A stretch of 64,000 nucleotides of DNA from Mammaliicoccus sp. Dog046 (GCF_034039665.1 NZ_CP120131.1:426206-490205), one strand, 5' to 3'. Shown: positions 1 through 7,530, counted from the stretch's first letter. Numbers and translations are program-made. Notes: a model not told the origin generated them from the letters alone.

Positions 1-23
1 AAATCTTGATATTCTTGAGTCAT
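1..23 (-). CDS. Start of a PTS gene, probably beta-glucoside EIIBCA (partial)
   Basis: Only the first seven codons (MTQEYQD) lie in the window, reading off the left edge. The ATG at 23 is preceded by a GAGTGTGAGAAT Shine-Dalgarno-like stretch. The start resembles the N-terminus of beta-glucoside PTS permeases (typically xYxxLAK...). The assignment rests mainly on context: a LicT-type antiterminator gene lies upstream on the same strand, and a RAT/terminator leader with cre sits in between. The exact sugar specificity cannot be read here. Confidence 0.6.
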
Positions 24-60
24 ATTCTCACACTCTTTTCTATGATTTAAAAAAACAAAA

Positions 61-123
61 AAGACCTAAAACATAAATAGACAAAGTTACCCCTTTGAAA
101 TGTCTATTAATGTTTTAGGTCTT
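61..123 (-). terminator. Conditional terminator in the PTS leader
   Basis: On the minus strand the arms AAGACCTAAAACAT (110-123) and its complement (61-74) pair, extended by TAATAGACA against TGTCTATT, and are followed by a T-rich run (50-60). The 5' arm contains the last bases of the RAT element, so antiterminator binding and terminator folding exclude each other, as in the licT/bglP and sac systems. Confidence 0.85.
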
Positions 124-147
124 GCCTGATTGAACAGTCACAATTCT
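112..147 (-). promoter_or_regulatory. Ribonucleic antiterminator (RAT) site for LicT-type protein
   Basis: The minus-strand RNA reads GAATTGTGACTG, a short loop, CAGGCAAGACCTAAAAC. This is the conserved RAT pattern (ATTGTxACTG...CAGGCAAxACCTAAA) recognised by BglG/LicT proteins. It overlaps the 5' arm of the terminator at 61-123. The matching regulator is encoded just upstream at 196-1044. Confidence 0.88.
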
Positions 148-181
148 AAAATATTAATTTATATTTTGTTTTCTCTTTTAA

Positions 182-218
182 AATATAGCACATTATTATT
201 TTTTGTCAACGCTTTCAT
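182..218 (-). promoter_or_regulatory. PTS-gene promoter overlapped by a cre site
   Basis: On the minus strand TTGACA (204-209) and TATATT (182-187) are 16 bp apart. A near-consensus CcpA box, ATGAAAGCGTTGACAA (203-218; consensus WTGNNARCGNWWWCAW, one mismatch), covers the -35 hexamer. It lies inside the 3' end of the licT reading frame. The arrangement predicts CcpA repression of initiation together with LicT control of elongation. Confidence 0.8.
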
Positions 219-1044
219 TTTTGTTTATTAAACGTTGGATATGAATCATTAAGTAGAGCTTTTCTTCTTTTGTAATATGATAATCATATTTTTTAAGTAA
301 ATAAGTTTCTATTTTAAAGACGCATTTATATATGCTAGGATATTTTTCTTTCACAATTTCATAAAGCGAATGATCTTCGTTGTATAAAGAAGAAGCGGTA
401 TGAATGCGTTGAGCGAAAAATTTTAAATGTGTTACAAATCGATAAAAAGTTAAGCTATCTTCATCAAAACTAATTCTAAAATGATATTTCACTAAACTAA
501 GAATGTTTCGAACTGTTTCTGTAACTTGATCAAAAGATGACAGTTGATTATTTTCAGCATTAATAATATGAATGGCGATGAACCCAGCTTCATCAATCGG
601 TAATGAAATATTAAGTTGTGTTTCAATGATGGAAAGTGCTTTGAGCCCAATTTCATATTCTGTCGGATAGAATTTCTTAATTTCCCAAATCAAGCCATTT
701 TTAATAGGCTGATTGTTTCTTTGACGTTCTATCGCAAAGTTAATATGATCTGTGAAAGCAACATATACAGTGTCATTGAGTGTTTTTTGGTAGTCGTTTT
801 TGGCTATAGAAATAATTTGTTCAGCAATTTCAACGATTTCAATCGGTACTTCAATTAATAACTTTTTGAAGCGATCTGAAATTTCTTGATTGCTTAAAGT
901 AAAGATTTTATCAATTTTTGATTCTTCGACAAGGTCCCCATCTTGTTTTTGAAATCCAATCCCTTTTCCCATAACGACACTTTCTTGGTTATTATGCAAT
1001 ACGCTCACAACATTGTTGTTAATTATTTTATTTATTATCATCAT
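196..1044 (-). CDS. licT: BglG/LicT-family transcription antiterminator
   Basis: This 282-residue RNA-binding antiterminator is controlled by PTS phosphorylation. The N-terminal CAT domain (about residues 1-55, MMIINKIINNN...) binds the RAT hairpin. PRD1 (about 70-165) carries His100 and His159, and PRD2 (about 175-280) carries His206 and His268, almost the same positions as the regulatory histidines of Bacillus subtilis LicT. An upstream extension in the same frame exists, but the start at 1044 is preceded by AAGGGAAGGG and gives the family's normal N-terminus. The downstream same-strand RAT leader is the obvious target. It could equally be named BglG; the sugar is inferred, probably aryl-beta-glucosides. 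Confidence 0.88.
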   Translation of the reverse strand: MMIINKIINNNVVSVLHNNQESVVMGKGIGFQKQDGDLVEESKIDKIFTLSNQEISDRFKKLLIEVPIEIVEIAEQIISIAKNDYQKTLNDTVYVAFTDHINFAIERQRNNQPIKNGLIWEIKKFYPTEYEIGLKALSIIETQLNISLPIDEAGFIAIHIINAENNQLSSFDQVTETVRNILSLVKYHFRISFDEDSLTFYRFVTHLKFFAQRIHTASSLYNEDHSLYEIVKEKYPSIYKCVFKIETYLLKKYDYHITKEEKLYLMIHIQRLINKNESVDKK

Positions 1045-1225
1045 TAAATCCCTTCCCTTAACGAACTTTAAAATAAAATCGCGATATATGATTGTTATTA
1101 TATTGATTAGTCTAAAATAATACAATCAAATTTTAAGTAATCAATTAATTTTATTACAAATGTTATGCAAAAATGGAAGAAATTTTGAATTTCATACAAA
1201 ACAAAATAAATATTTAATAGAATAG

Positions 1226-1251
1226 GTTTTTTAGAATAACTTTATGGGTAT
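1226..1251 (+). promoter_or_regulatory. SigB-type promoter of the amaP-asp23 operon
   Basis: GTTTTT (1226-1231) and GGGTAT (1246-1251) are separated by 14 bp, close to the staphylococcal SigB consensus GTTTAA-N12-15-GGGTAT. It lies 45 bp upstream of amaP. In S. aureus the asp23 operon is known to be SigB dependent, which supports the reading. Confidence 0.75.
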
Positions 1252-1295
1252 AGGTGATTATATCAAGAGAGTTTACATAGGAGGTGCAGTTGCCA

Positions 1296-1835
1296 GTGAG
1301 GAGATTAAAGAATTTTTTCCTAGGCTTATTCATAATAGTAGTAGTAGGCACGCTTCTTTTTATGTATTTGGATATTAGCGAAATCAAGAAGTATCAACAA
1401 CAATTATTATCATATAATTGGTTTGAACCAGCGTTGATTGCTTGTGCAGGCGTATTAATATTCTTTGGTTTGTTAATGTTCTTTGCAACATTTAAACCGA
1501 CACATAAGAAACCAGGCTTACATCGTGATTATGAGGATGGTCACATTTATATTACAAGAAATTCAGTTGAGAAGTGTATATATCGCACAATTCAAAAGTA
1601 CGATGAAGTACGTCAACCGAATGTTATCGCTAAATTGTACAATAAGAAAAAGAATTCTTATGTCACAGTGAAAGCAGATTTCTTCGTTGTTTCGGAGACA
1701 GGTGGCATTCAAACGTTAACAGATCGTATTAAGACAGATATTAAACAAAATGTTGAACATTTTTCGGAAATACCTGTAAAAAATATTGAAATCAATGTAA
1801 GAGATCAAAAAACAAGTGATACAAGAGTTTTATAA
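1296..1835 (+). CDS. amaP: Alkaline shock response membrane anchor protein AmaP
   Basis: AmaP anchors the abundant cytoplasmic protein Asp23 to the membrane. The product of about 179 residues has two N-terminal membrane helices (about residues 4-26 and 46-65) and a basic soluble C-terminal part ending in a region (VKADFFVVSETGGIQ...) resembling Asp23-type domains. An in-frame GTG at 1284 overlaps the AGGAGG (1279-1284), so it cannot be the start; TTG 1290 or GTG 1296 are possible and 1296 is chosen. It is the first gene of a three-gene operon with a DUF2273 protein and asp23, behind a SigB-type promoter. Confidence 0.85.
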   Translation: MRRLKNFFLGLFIIVVVGTLLFMYLDISEIKKYQQQLLSYNWFEPALIACAGVLIFFGLLMFFATFKPTHKKPGLHRDYEDGHIYITRNSVEKCIYRTIQKYDEVRQPNVIAKLYNKKKNSYVTVKADFFVVSETGGIQTLTDRIKTDIKQNVEHFSEIPVKNIEINVRDQKTSDTRVL

Positions 1836-1859
1836 GACACGAGATAGGAGGTTCCGATT

Positions 1860-2084
1860 ATGACTAATGAAAATCAAGATCCGAATCAACTGATAAATTT
1901 CATTAAAGAATATAAATGGAGAATCATTGGTTTTATAGCAATGTTAATTTTAGCAGTATTGTTCCTAACAATTGGATTTTGGAAGACGGTATTAATCCTC
2001 GTGCTATGTTTAATAGGTGTAGGGTTAGGGTATGTTAAAGACTGTACTCAACAGTTTCTTAATTTCCTCAATAGGATAAGTTAA
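1860..2084 (+). CDS. DUF2273 small membrane protein of the asp23 operon
   Basis: This 74-residue protein has a short polar N-terminus and two adjoining membrane helices (about residues 20-40 and 42-60), the layout of the DUF2273 family found beside amaP/asp23 in staphylococci. It starts at ATG 1860 with AGGAGG 8 bp upstream and sits 24 bp after amaP. The role is presumed to lie in Asp23 membrane assembly; no catalytic motif is visible. Confidence 0.82.
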   Translation: MTNENQDPNQLINFIKEYKWRIIGFIAMLILAVLFLTIGFWKTVLILVLCLIGVGLGYVKDCTQQFLNFLNRIS

Positions 2085-2143
2085 ACTGTAATAATTAATA
2101 AACAAAACGGTAAAAATTTATAAATCAAGGGAGAGAATTTATC

Positions 2144-2653
2144 ATGGCAAACGTAGATAACAACAAAGCAAAGAATAGTTACAACGAGCAAACGGGAGTT
2201 AACGAACAAGCACGTGAAGCACAACAACAGCAACAATCACAAGAGCAACAATTCTCAAATACATTATCTTTCTCAGATGAAGTAGTAGAAAAAATTGCTG
2301 GTATTGCTGCAAGAGAAGTAAGGGGTATTCTTGATATGAAAGGCGGCTTTGCTTCAAGTTTCACTGATCGTTTTACATCAGGAAACAGTGTAACACAAGG
2401 TGTTACTGTAGAAGTTGGAGAAAAACAAGCTGCAGTTGATTTAAAAGTTATCTTAGAATACGGTGAATCAGCACCAAAAATCTTCAAAAAAGTTGCAGAC
2501 TTAGTTAAAGAACAAGTTAAACATATGACTGGTCTTGAAGTTGTTGAAGTAAATATGCATGTTGATGACGTAATGAGTAAAAAAGAATACGAACAAAAAA
2601 ATAGTTCTTCAAATGAAGAAAGTTCATCACAAAGTGGTAAAGAATTACAATAA
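2144..2653 (+). CDS. asp23: Alkaline shock protein 23 (Asp23/Gls24 family)
   Basis: This 169-residue cytoplasmic cell-envelope stress protein forms membrane-associated assemblies through AmaP. A Gln-rich N-terminal segment (about residues 20-37) precedes the Asp23 core (about 42-150: [20 protein letters not shown]..., [21 protein letters not shown]). The tail is Ser/Glu rich. The ATG follows AAGGGAGAG. It ends the SigB-controlled operon and is followed by a strong hairpin terminator. Confidence 0.95.
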   Translation: MANVDNNKAKNSYNEQTGVNEQAREAQQQQQSQEQQFSNTLSFSDEVVEKIAGIAAREVRGILDMKGGFASSFTDRFTSGNSVTQGVTVEVGEKQAAVDLKVILEYGESAPKIFKKVADLVKEQVKHMTGLEVVEVNMHVDDVMSKKEYEQKNSSSNEESSSQSGKELQ

Positions 2654-2690
2654 TTCAAGGTCATTAAGTGCTTGAACTATACTTATAATA

Positions 2691-2732
2691 AAAAAGCGAG
2701 GACAACATATTCAAATGTTGTCCTCGCTTTTT
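2691..2732. terminator. Rho-independent terminator after asp23
   Basis: A perfect 13-bp stem (GCGAGGACAACAT and its complement) with a 6-nt loop, flanked by A and T runs, so it could work in both directions. Confidence 0.9.
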
Positions 2733-2760
2733 ATTTTTAAATTTGGTGATGCAGTAAAAG

Positions 2761-2852
2761 TCGAGATATCGTGCGATTCTGTATTAAACGCACGAAGACT
2801 TTGGGATTTTGCTGAGATATCGTGCGATTAGGTATCAAACGCACGATATCTT
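2761..2852. repeat. Intergenic GATATCGTGCG palindromic repeats, two units
   Basis: Two units of GATATCGTGCG-GATT...AAACGCACGA(TATC) are separated by GAAGACTTTGGGATTTTGC. The same motif and the same spacer, in the opposite orientation, recur as three 51-bp-period units at 51036-51174. The second unit ends in a T run and may also terminate the convergent MFS gene. Confidence 0.85.
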
Positions 2853-2854
2853 TT

Positions 2855-4003
2855 TTATTCAGTTGCCGGCTTCTTAATTGTTAAACAAATAAGAAATGCA
2901 ACAAGACTTAAAGCACCTGCGACATATAAACTTGAAATAACATTAAAGTATGAAACGAAGATGCCACCTAATAATGATCCTGCACCGATACCTGCATTTA
3001 AACTAGACATGTTCCAACTCATCACAGCACTCGTATCGCCTTCAATTTGAGATATGATTCCAATTTGTATTGGTGGATTTGATCCCCATTGTACGATGTT
3101 CCAAACAAATACCCCGATTAAAGTAACGATTAAAATTGGTAGGAATGATTGGAAGACAAACATTAAAATAGCATAACTACTTAAAGATATGAGTAACCAT
3201 TTTTTACTACCGAGTGAATCAGTGATATATCCACCTAATGATGTTCCTAATATTGCACCAATACCAGCGACAAGTAAGACAAGTGAAACAATATTCAAAT
3301 CATACCCGTATATTGCTAATAAAGGACTAATATAAGTAACGACAACATAATTTGCAGCTAAAATGAGAAATGTAATACTTAAATATTTTACGATTTCTAA
3401 TGGGTGTTTAATTTTATAGCTTTGAGCTGAACCTGATGATTCAGGTGTATCAATTTTATTATTTGCAACATTGAATGCAATTAAAATTAAAGCGATAACA
3501 CCTACAGAACAAATAAAGATAAATGACATTCTCCAACCTACTAGGTCACCAATCTTTGTACCTAGTGGCACGCCAAGTACATTGGCAGCACTAAAACCAG
3601 TATAAACAAGTCCAATCATCTTGCCTCGTTCACTTGGATTAGAATATACAACAGTTAAAGATAATATTTTCACTACAATGATTGCAGCTGCACCCGAAGA
3701 TAGTATGCGTCCAATAACTAATATTGTGAAGTTAGGAGAGATTGCGATAATCCCATTACCTAATATAAAAATAGCCATACTAACTAATAACACGAGTTTG
3801 GGAGATAGGTTCTTTGTGAGTTTAACAAGTATAGGTCCGCAAATCGCAAATGTAAATGCATAAATTGTAACAAGTTGACCGATAATTGCCTCAGATACAT
3901 TTAAATCTTTACTCATTAAAGAAAGAATCCCAGCAATCATCAATTCGACCATACCTACAACAAAGACACTTAACATAAAAGTGATTAATCGAGATTTCGA
4001 CAT
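2855..4003 (-). CDS. MFS transporter, DHA1-like 12-helix exporter
   Basis: This 382-residue protein has about twelve membrane helices and major-facilitator signatures (after helix 2: KLTKNLSPKLVLLVSM; helix 5 region: GMIGLVYTGFSAANVLGVPLGTKIGD). The length and the GVPLGT motif fit the AraJ/YdhP-type drug or sugar efflux DHA1 group. A longer frame runs upstream, but the start at 4003 has AGAGAGGGAG at proper distance and gives MSKSRLITF. It is transcribed alone, divergently from the YjiH gene across an intergenic stretch with two clear dyads. The substrate is unknown. Confidence 0.8.
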   Translation of the reverse strand: MSKSRLITFMLSVFVVGMVELMIAGILSLMSKDLNVSEAIIGQLVTIYAFTFAICGPILVKLTKNLSPKLVLLVSMAIFILGNGIIAISPNFTILVIGRILSSGAAAIIVVKILSLTVVYSNPSERGKMIGLVYTGFSAANVLGVPLGTKIGDLVGWRMSFIFICSVGVIALILIAFNVANNKIDTPESSGSAQSYKIKHPLEIVKYLSITFLILAANYVVVTYISPLLAIYGYDLNIVSLVLLVAGIGAILGTSLGGYITDSLGSKKWLLISLSSYAILMFVFQSFLPILIVTLIGVFVWNIVQWGSNPPIQIGIISQIEGDTSAVMSWNMSSLNAGIGAGSLLGGIFVSYFNVISSLYVAGALSLVAFLICLTIKKPATE

Positions 4004-4124
4004 TGTAAAACTCCCTCTCTTAGACATATAAACATGATTATAACAGTGTGATTTGTAAAAATACAGATAAAATTTAATACCCGAACAATCCATTTTTGAG
4101 TGAATATTTTATGTATAGATTAGA

Positions 4125-4182
4125 GACAAATGAACGTGTTTGTCCCATTATCATACGGATAATATTCAATTAATTGAATATT
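4125..4182. promoter_or_regulatory. Two dyads in the 359-bp divergent intergenic region
   Basis: A perfect 22-bp palindrome lies at 4161-4182 (half-site AATATTCAATT), and an inverted repeat GACAAA-N8-TTTGTC at 4125-4144. They sit between the divergent MFS gene and the yjiH-like gene. Their position suggests operators for the MFS gene; no regulator gene lies next to them. Confidence 0.45.
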
Positions 4183-4259
4183 TAAAAAATTAATTTTTGA
4201 AAGTATTGAAAATAGCACGAGATTAAAATGTATAAATGAAGAATAATTCAGAAAATTTA

Positions 4260-4288
4260 ATGACAACGATTACATAAAAATATATAAT
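4260..4288 (+). promoter_or_regulatory. Promoter with perfect cre box for the YjiH-like gene
   Basis: ATGACA (4260-4265), a 17-bp spacer and TATAAT (4283-4288) form the promoter. ATGACAACGATTACAT (4260-4275) matches the CcpA operator consensus WTGNNARCGNWWWCAW at every position and overlaps the -35 box and spacer. Repression by CcpA in preferred sugars is predicted. Confidence 0.8.
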
Positions 4289-4362
4289 AAATTTAGTGGA
4301 GAATAGTATTGAATATTTATTTATTATTATGTATAGTTAGTCTTGCGAAAAGGAGAGAAACT

Positions 4363-5721
4363 ATGAAACAAACGAGTGTTACATTAGCCAGATTTAAATT
4401 TATAATTTTGTCATTATTAGGGATTTATTTATTTTTAATTCCAATTTCAGATACAAACAGTGAAGGAAAAAAAGAAACGAGTTTACCTGTTGCATATTTA
4501 GCCAATCGGGCTTTAGATTTAATAGGTGATCAAGCAGGGTTAATTATTATGTTAATCATTTCGTTCTCTGCGATTATGACGGTAATATATTCGACTTTAT
4601 TTAGTACTTCAACGAAACGTTCAATTACAAACGAACTATTCAATGTCAATTGGATTTGGGCTGTTATTCGTTGTTTAGGTGCAGTTTTTGCAATTTGTGT
4701 ATATTTCAATGTAGGACCGGGATTCATTCTAAATGAAAATACAGGTTTAATGGTATATAAAGATTTGTTACCAACATTATTAACTGTATTCTTCTTTGCG
4801 GGATTATTTTTACCATTATTAATGGACTTTGGTTTATTAGAATTTCTTGGACCAATGTTTGCGCCGATAATGAGACCAGTATTTAAATTACCAGGTAGAT
4901 CTACAGTAGATAACTTAGCATCTTTCATTGGTGATGGTACGGTAGGTGTTATGATTACAAGTTCACAATATGAACAAGGATTCTATACGAGAAGAGAAGC
5001 AACAGTAATTGCGACAACATTCTCAGTTGTATCTATTACATTTGCTATCGTTATTGCACAGACAATTGGTTTAATGGATTATTTCTTCCAATTCTATTTA
5101 TCAGTTATCATTGCTTGTATTGTTGCAGCGTTTATTATGCCAAGAATTTGGCCGCTTAAACAAATACCTGATCAATACTCAAATGGAAGTACTGAGCAAT
5201 TAAATGAGAAAATCCCAGACACACATAATCCAGTGTCATGGGGATTTGAAAAAGCAACTGAAAAAGCAATTGAATCACCAGGATTTAAACAATTCTTTAT
5301 AAATGGTGTGAAAACCGTATTAGATATGTGGTTAGCAGTATTGCCAGTAGTTATGACGATAGGGACATTAGCGACAATCGTTGCAGAGTATACACCAACA
5401 TTTAGTATTCTTGGAACACCGTTTGTACCTTTATTAGAACTGATGCAAATACCATATGCTAAAGAAGCATCAGAAACATTATTAATTGGATTTGCAGACA
5501 TGTTCTTACCATCACTATTAATCAGTGATGTACCAAGTGATATGACACGATTTATAATAGGTGCGTTAAGTATTTCTCAATTAATATATTTATCAGAAGT
5601 GGGTGGCGTTATTTTAGGTTCTAAAATTCCAGTCAGCCTTGGTAAACTATTCATGATATACCTTATACGTACTGTAATCACATTACCTGTGATTGTTATT
5701 TTGGCACATATTTTCTTTTAA
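4363..5721 (+). CDS. YjiH family membrane protein (nucleoside-recognition/Gate domain)
   Basis: This 452-residue protein has about ten or eleven membrane helices. It resembles the YjiH family: the N-terminal LARFKFIILSLLGIYLFLIPI and paired Gate-type segments (LPLLMDFGLLEFLGPMFAP; VLDMWLAVLPVVMTIGTLA). The start at 4363 is preceded by AAGGAGAG; an in-frame extension upstream has no ribosome site. It is monocistronic, ends at a hairpin (5748-5784), and its promoter carries a perfect cre box, so it probably transports a carbon or nitrogen source, possibly a nucleoside or amino acid. The family's true substrate is not settled. Confidence 0.8.
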   Translation: MKQTSVTLARFKFIILSLLGIYLFLIPISDTNSEGKKETSLPVAYLANRALDLIGDQAGLIIMLIISFSAIMTVIYSTLFSTSTKRSITNELFNVNWIWAVIRCLGAVFAICVYFNVGPGFILNENTGLMVYKDLLPTLLTVFFFAGLFLPLLMDFGLLEFLGPMFAPIMRPVFKLPGRSTVDNLASFIGDGTVGVMITSSQYEQGFYTRREATVIATTFSVVSITFAIVIAQTIGLMDYFFQFYLSVIIACIVAAFIMPRIWPLKQIPDQYSNGSTEQLNEKIPDTHNPVSWGFEKATEKAIESPGFKQFFINGVKTVLDMWLAVLPVVMTIGTLATIVAEYTPTFSILGTPFVPLLELMQIPYAKEASETLLIGFADMFLPSLLISDVPSDMTRFIIGALSISQLIYLSEVGGVILGSKIPVSLGKLFMIYLIRTVITLPVIVILAHIFF

Positions 5722-5747
5722 AAATTAAAAAGCTAGGATAGATCAGA

Positions 5748-5784
5748 ATGTCGACAAAGTAATAAACTTTGTCGGCATTTTTTA
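5748..5784 (+). terminator. Terminator after the YjiH-like gene
   Basis: The arms ATGTCGACAAAGT and ACTTTGTCGGCAT form a stem with one mismatch, followed by TTTTTT. A close copy (ATGCCGACAAAGT arm) follows glmS at 35317-35356. Confidence 0.85.
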
Positions 5785-5822
5785 TGCGTATGCTTTCCGC
5801 GGGAGTCAGCGCAAAAAATGCA
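5784..5822. repeat. Internally deleted copy of the 7531-7618 intergenic element
   Basis: ATGCGTATGCTTTCC joins directly to GGGAGTCAGCGC-AAAAAATGC. These are the two ends of the longer element at 7531-7618, with about 45 bp of middle missing. Confidence 0.6.
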
Positions 5823-5833
5823 TGAGCTTTATG

Positions 5834-6300
5834 GCTAACGAGATAGTTTTAGGAAACAATCACATTAGAAAATCTAACGAGATAGAAAGTGAAAACAATC
5901 TCGTTAGCGGGTAAAAAGAGCTCGTAAAAGGCTGAATTAACTAAAAAAGTGAGGGAAAAACGCGCTAACAAGATAGTTCTGAAAAACAATCACATTAGAA
6001 AATCTAACGAGATAGAAAGTGAAAACAATCTCGTTAGCGTCGAAATGTACACCTCAATAGCCCAAATTAACTACAAAAAATGAGAAAACATCGCGCTAAC
6101 GAGATAGTTCTGAAAAACAATCCCATTAGAAAATCTAACGAGATAGAATGTGAAAACAATCTCGTTAGCGAGGAAATGTACACCTCAATAGCCCAAATTA
6201 ACTACAAAAAATGAGAAAACATCGAGCTAACGAGATAGTTCTAGGAAACAATCCCGTTAGAAAATCTAACGAGATAGAAAGTAAAAACAATCTCGTTAGT
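5834..6300. repeat. Four tandem repeats, 130-131-bp period, with palindromic 75-bp core
   Basis: Cores start at 5834, 5964, 6095 and 6226. Each begins GCTAACGAGATAG, has an internal TCTAACGAGATAG and ends CAATCTCGTTAG. The internal and terminal copies can form a 10-bp stem, as can the outer ends. Linkers are about 55 bp; the second and third are almost identical. The period is not a multiple of three and no gene is supported, so this is a non-coding array between yjiH and isdG. Confidence 0.92.
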
Positions 6301-6320
6301 GAAGGTTTTCTGTATATACA

Positions 6321-6362
6321 AAAAAAGCTGGAGCACCTTTTCAAAAAGTGCTCCAGCTTTTA
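6321..6362. terminator. Bidirectional terminator before the isdG stop
   Basis: The stem AAAGCTGGAGCAC / GTGCTCCAGCTTT has A and T runs on both sides. It terminates the minus-strand isdG transcript. Confidence 0.9.
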
Positions 6363-6368
6363 TTTAAT

Positions 6369-6695
6369 TTATTTTGGATCTACTGTAGTTTCAACTTTAG
6401 CAATGACGAGTTCTGAACCTAACATAGGTGATTCGCCTTTTTCTTTATTTGAATCTCCGCCTCGCTGATGTGCTTGTTTGAAAGCATCACTATTCTTCCA
6501 TACATCAAAGTCTTCTAATGTTTCCCACCACATATTAACATGTAGCTCATCATTTTCATCAATGCCTTGAATATTCCATGTTTCTACTTTGATGAAGCCT
6601 TTCATTTCTTGTAGTGCGCCACCTTTAGTAAACATTGGTGCTAATTTTTCAGCATAACCTGATTTCATTTTAATTCTATTTGTTACGATATACAT
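6369..6695 (-). CDS. isdG: Staphylobilin-forming haem oxygenase, IsdG family
   Basis: This 108-residue cytoplasmic enzyme opens haem to staphylobilin and releases iron. The catalytic set of the IsdG/IsdI family is intact: Asn6, Trp66 and His76 (in AFKQAHQRGG), within a ferredoxin-like ABM fold. The length matches IsdI/IsdG (107-108). AGGAGTG precedes the ATG. It lies 12 bp downstream of an SDR oxidoreductase gene on the same strand and is probably co-transcribed with it. No surface Isd receptors or transporter lie nearby. No convincing Fur box was found upstream of the pair. Confidence 0.92.
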   Translation of the reverse strand: MYIVTNRIKMKSGYAEKLAPMFTKGGALQEMKGFIKVETWNIQGIDENDELHVNMWWETLEDFDVWKNSDAFKQAHQRGGDSNKEKGESPMLGSELVIAKVETTVDPK

Positions 6696-6707
6696 TAATA
6701 TTCACTC

Positions 6708-7430
6708 CTATTCTTTTGGTGTTGGGTTAGTAGCCCAAATTTGTGCAGTCTTCATAAATGTTCTTGGTTGTAATTTAAGTTGTGAGATGACAACATCGGC
6801 AACATCTTCAGGGTGTGTCATTGTATCTTCTTGTAATGGTGTCTCACCAATTAAATCTGTTAGTACTGCAGATGGTGTTAAGTAAGATACTCTAATATTA
6901 TGTTTTCTCATTTCTTGCATAATACCTTCAGTCATACCAATTACTGCATATTTAGTTGCTGAATAAATACTGCTATTGGCATTTGCTTTTAAACCAGACA
7001 TAGATGCAATATTGATTACGTCACCACTTTGTTGTTTAACAAGATGTGGTAATGCTTCTTGAAGTACATAATAAATACCTTTAACATTTGTTTCAAATAA
7101 TTGATCAAATTCTTCTTCATCTACTTCTAAGAATGAACGGTTTTTCATGACACCTGCATTATTGATGACGATATCTATAGAACCTAGTGCATGATATGCA
7201 TCTTCAATGAAACGTTGTACATCTTTTTGTTTTGCAATATTGGTTTCTTTATAAAAAACTTTAACTCCAAATTTTTTGAGTTCGTTAGCAGTTTCAGTCA
7301 AAGTATCAATATTTCTACTCGCGATAGCTACATTTACACCTTCACGTGCTAATTCAACTGCGATTGCTTTTCCGATACCTTTTGAACCACCAGTTATAAT
7401 AGCATTAAATCCTTTTAACTCTCTTAACAT
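6708..7430 (-). CDS. SDR family NAD(P)-dependent oxidoreductase
   Basis: This 240-residue classical short-chain dehydrogenase has the cofactor motif TGGSKGIG (13-20), NNAG (90-93), catalytic Ser143 and the Tyr156-x3-Lys160 pair (YSATK). An Arg-rich start of the second strand (ASRN) suggests NADP preference. It belongs to the 3-oxoacyl-ACP-reductase-like group, but substrate cannot be assigned. It starts at 7430 with TAAGGAG upstream. It is the first gene of a two-gene unit with isdG; whether it reduces a haem breakdown product is speculation. Confidence 0.85.
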   Translation of the reverse strand: MLRELKGFNAIITGGSKGIGKAIAVELAREGVNVAIASRNIDTLTETANELKKFGVKVFYKETNIAKQKDVQRFIEDAYHALGSIDIVINNAGVMKNRSFLEVDEEEFDQLFETNVKGIYYVLQEALPHLVKQQSGDVINIASMSGLKANANSSIYSATKYAVIGMTEGIMQEMRKHNIRVSYLTPSAVLTDLIGETPLQEDTMTHPEDVADVVISQLKLQPRTFMKTAQIWATNPTPKE

Positions 7431-7530
7431 ATATCATCACTCCTTACATATATGTTAGCACGCATTGAAAATCAATCATAATATTTAAGATAGTCAATTG
7501 TATAAAAAAAGATAGATATTTAATTACATT

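Noticed and set aside
5834..6300. CRISPR-like regular repeats
   Set aside because: Units are 75 bp with 55-bp linkers that are themselves repeated; no unique spacers, no cas genes.
6211..6468. Plus-strand frame of 85 codons
   Set aside because: It runs from the tandem repeat through the terminator into the antisense of isdG; no ribosome site.
7464..7482. Fur box before the SDR-isdG pair
   Set aside because: Only one half (ATCATAAT) resembles the consensus; the other does not. Iron control remains likely from family knowledge but is not shown here.
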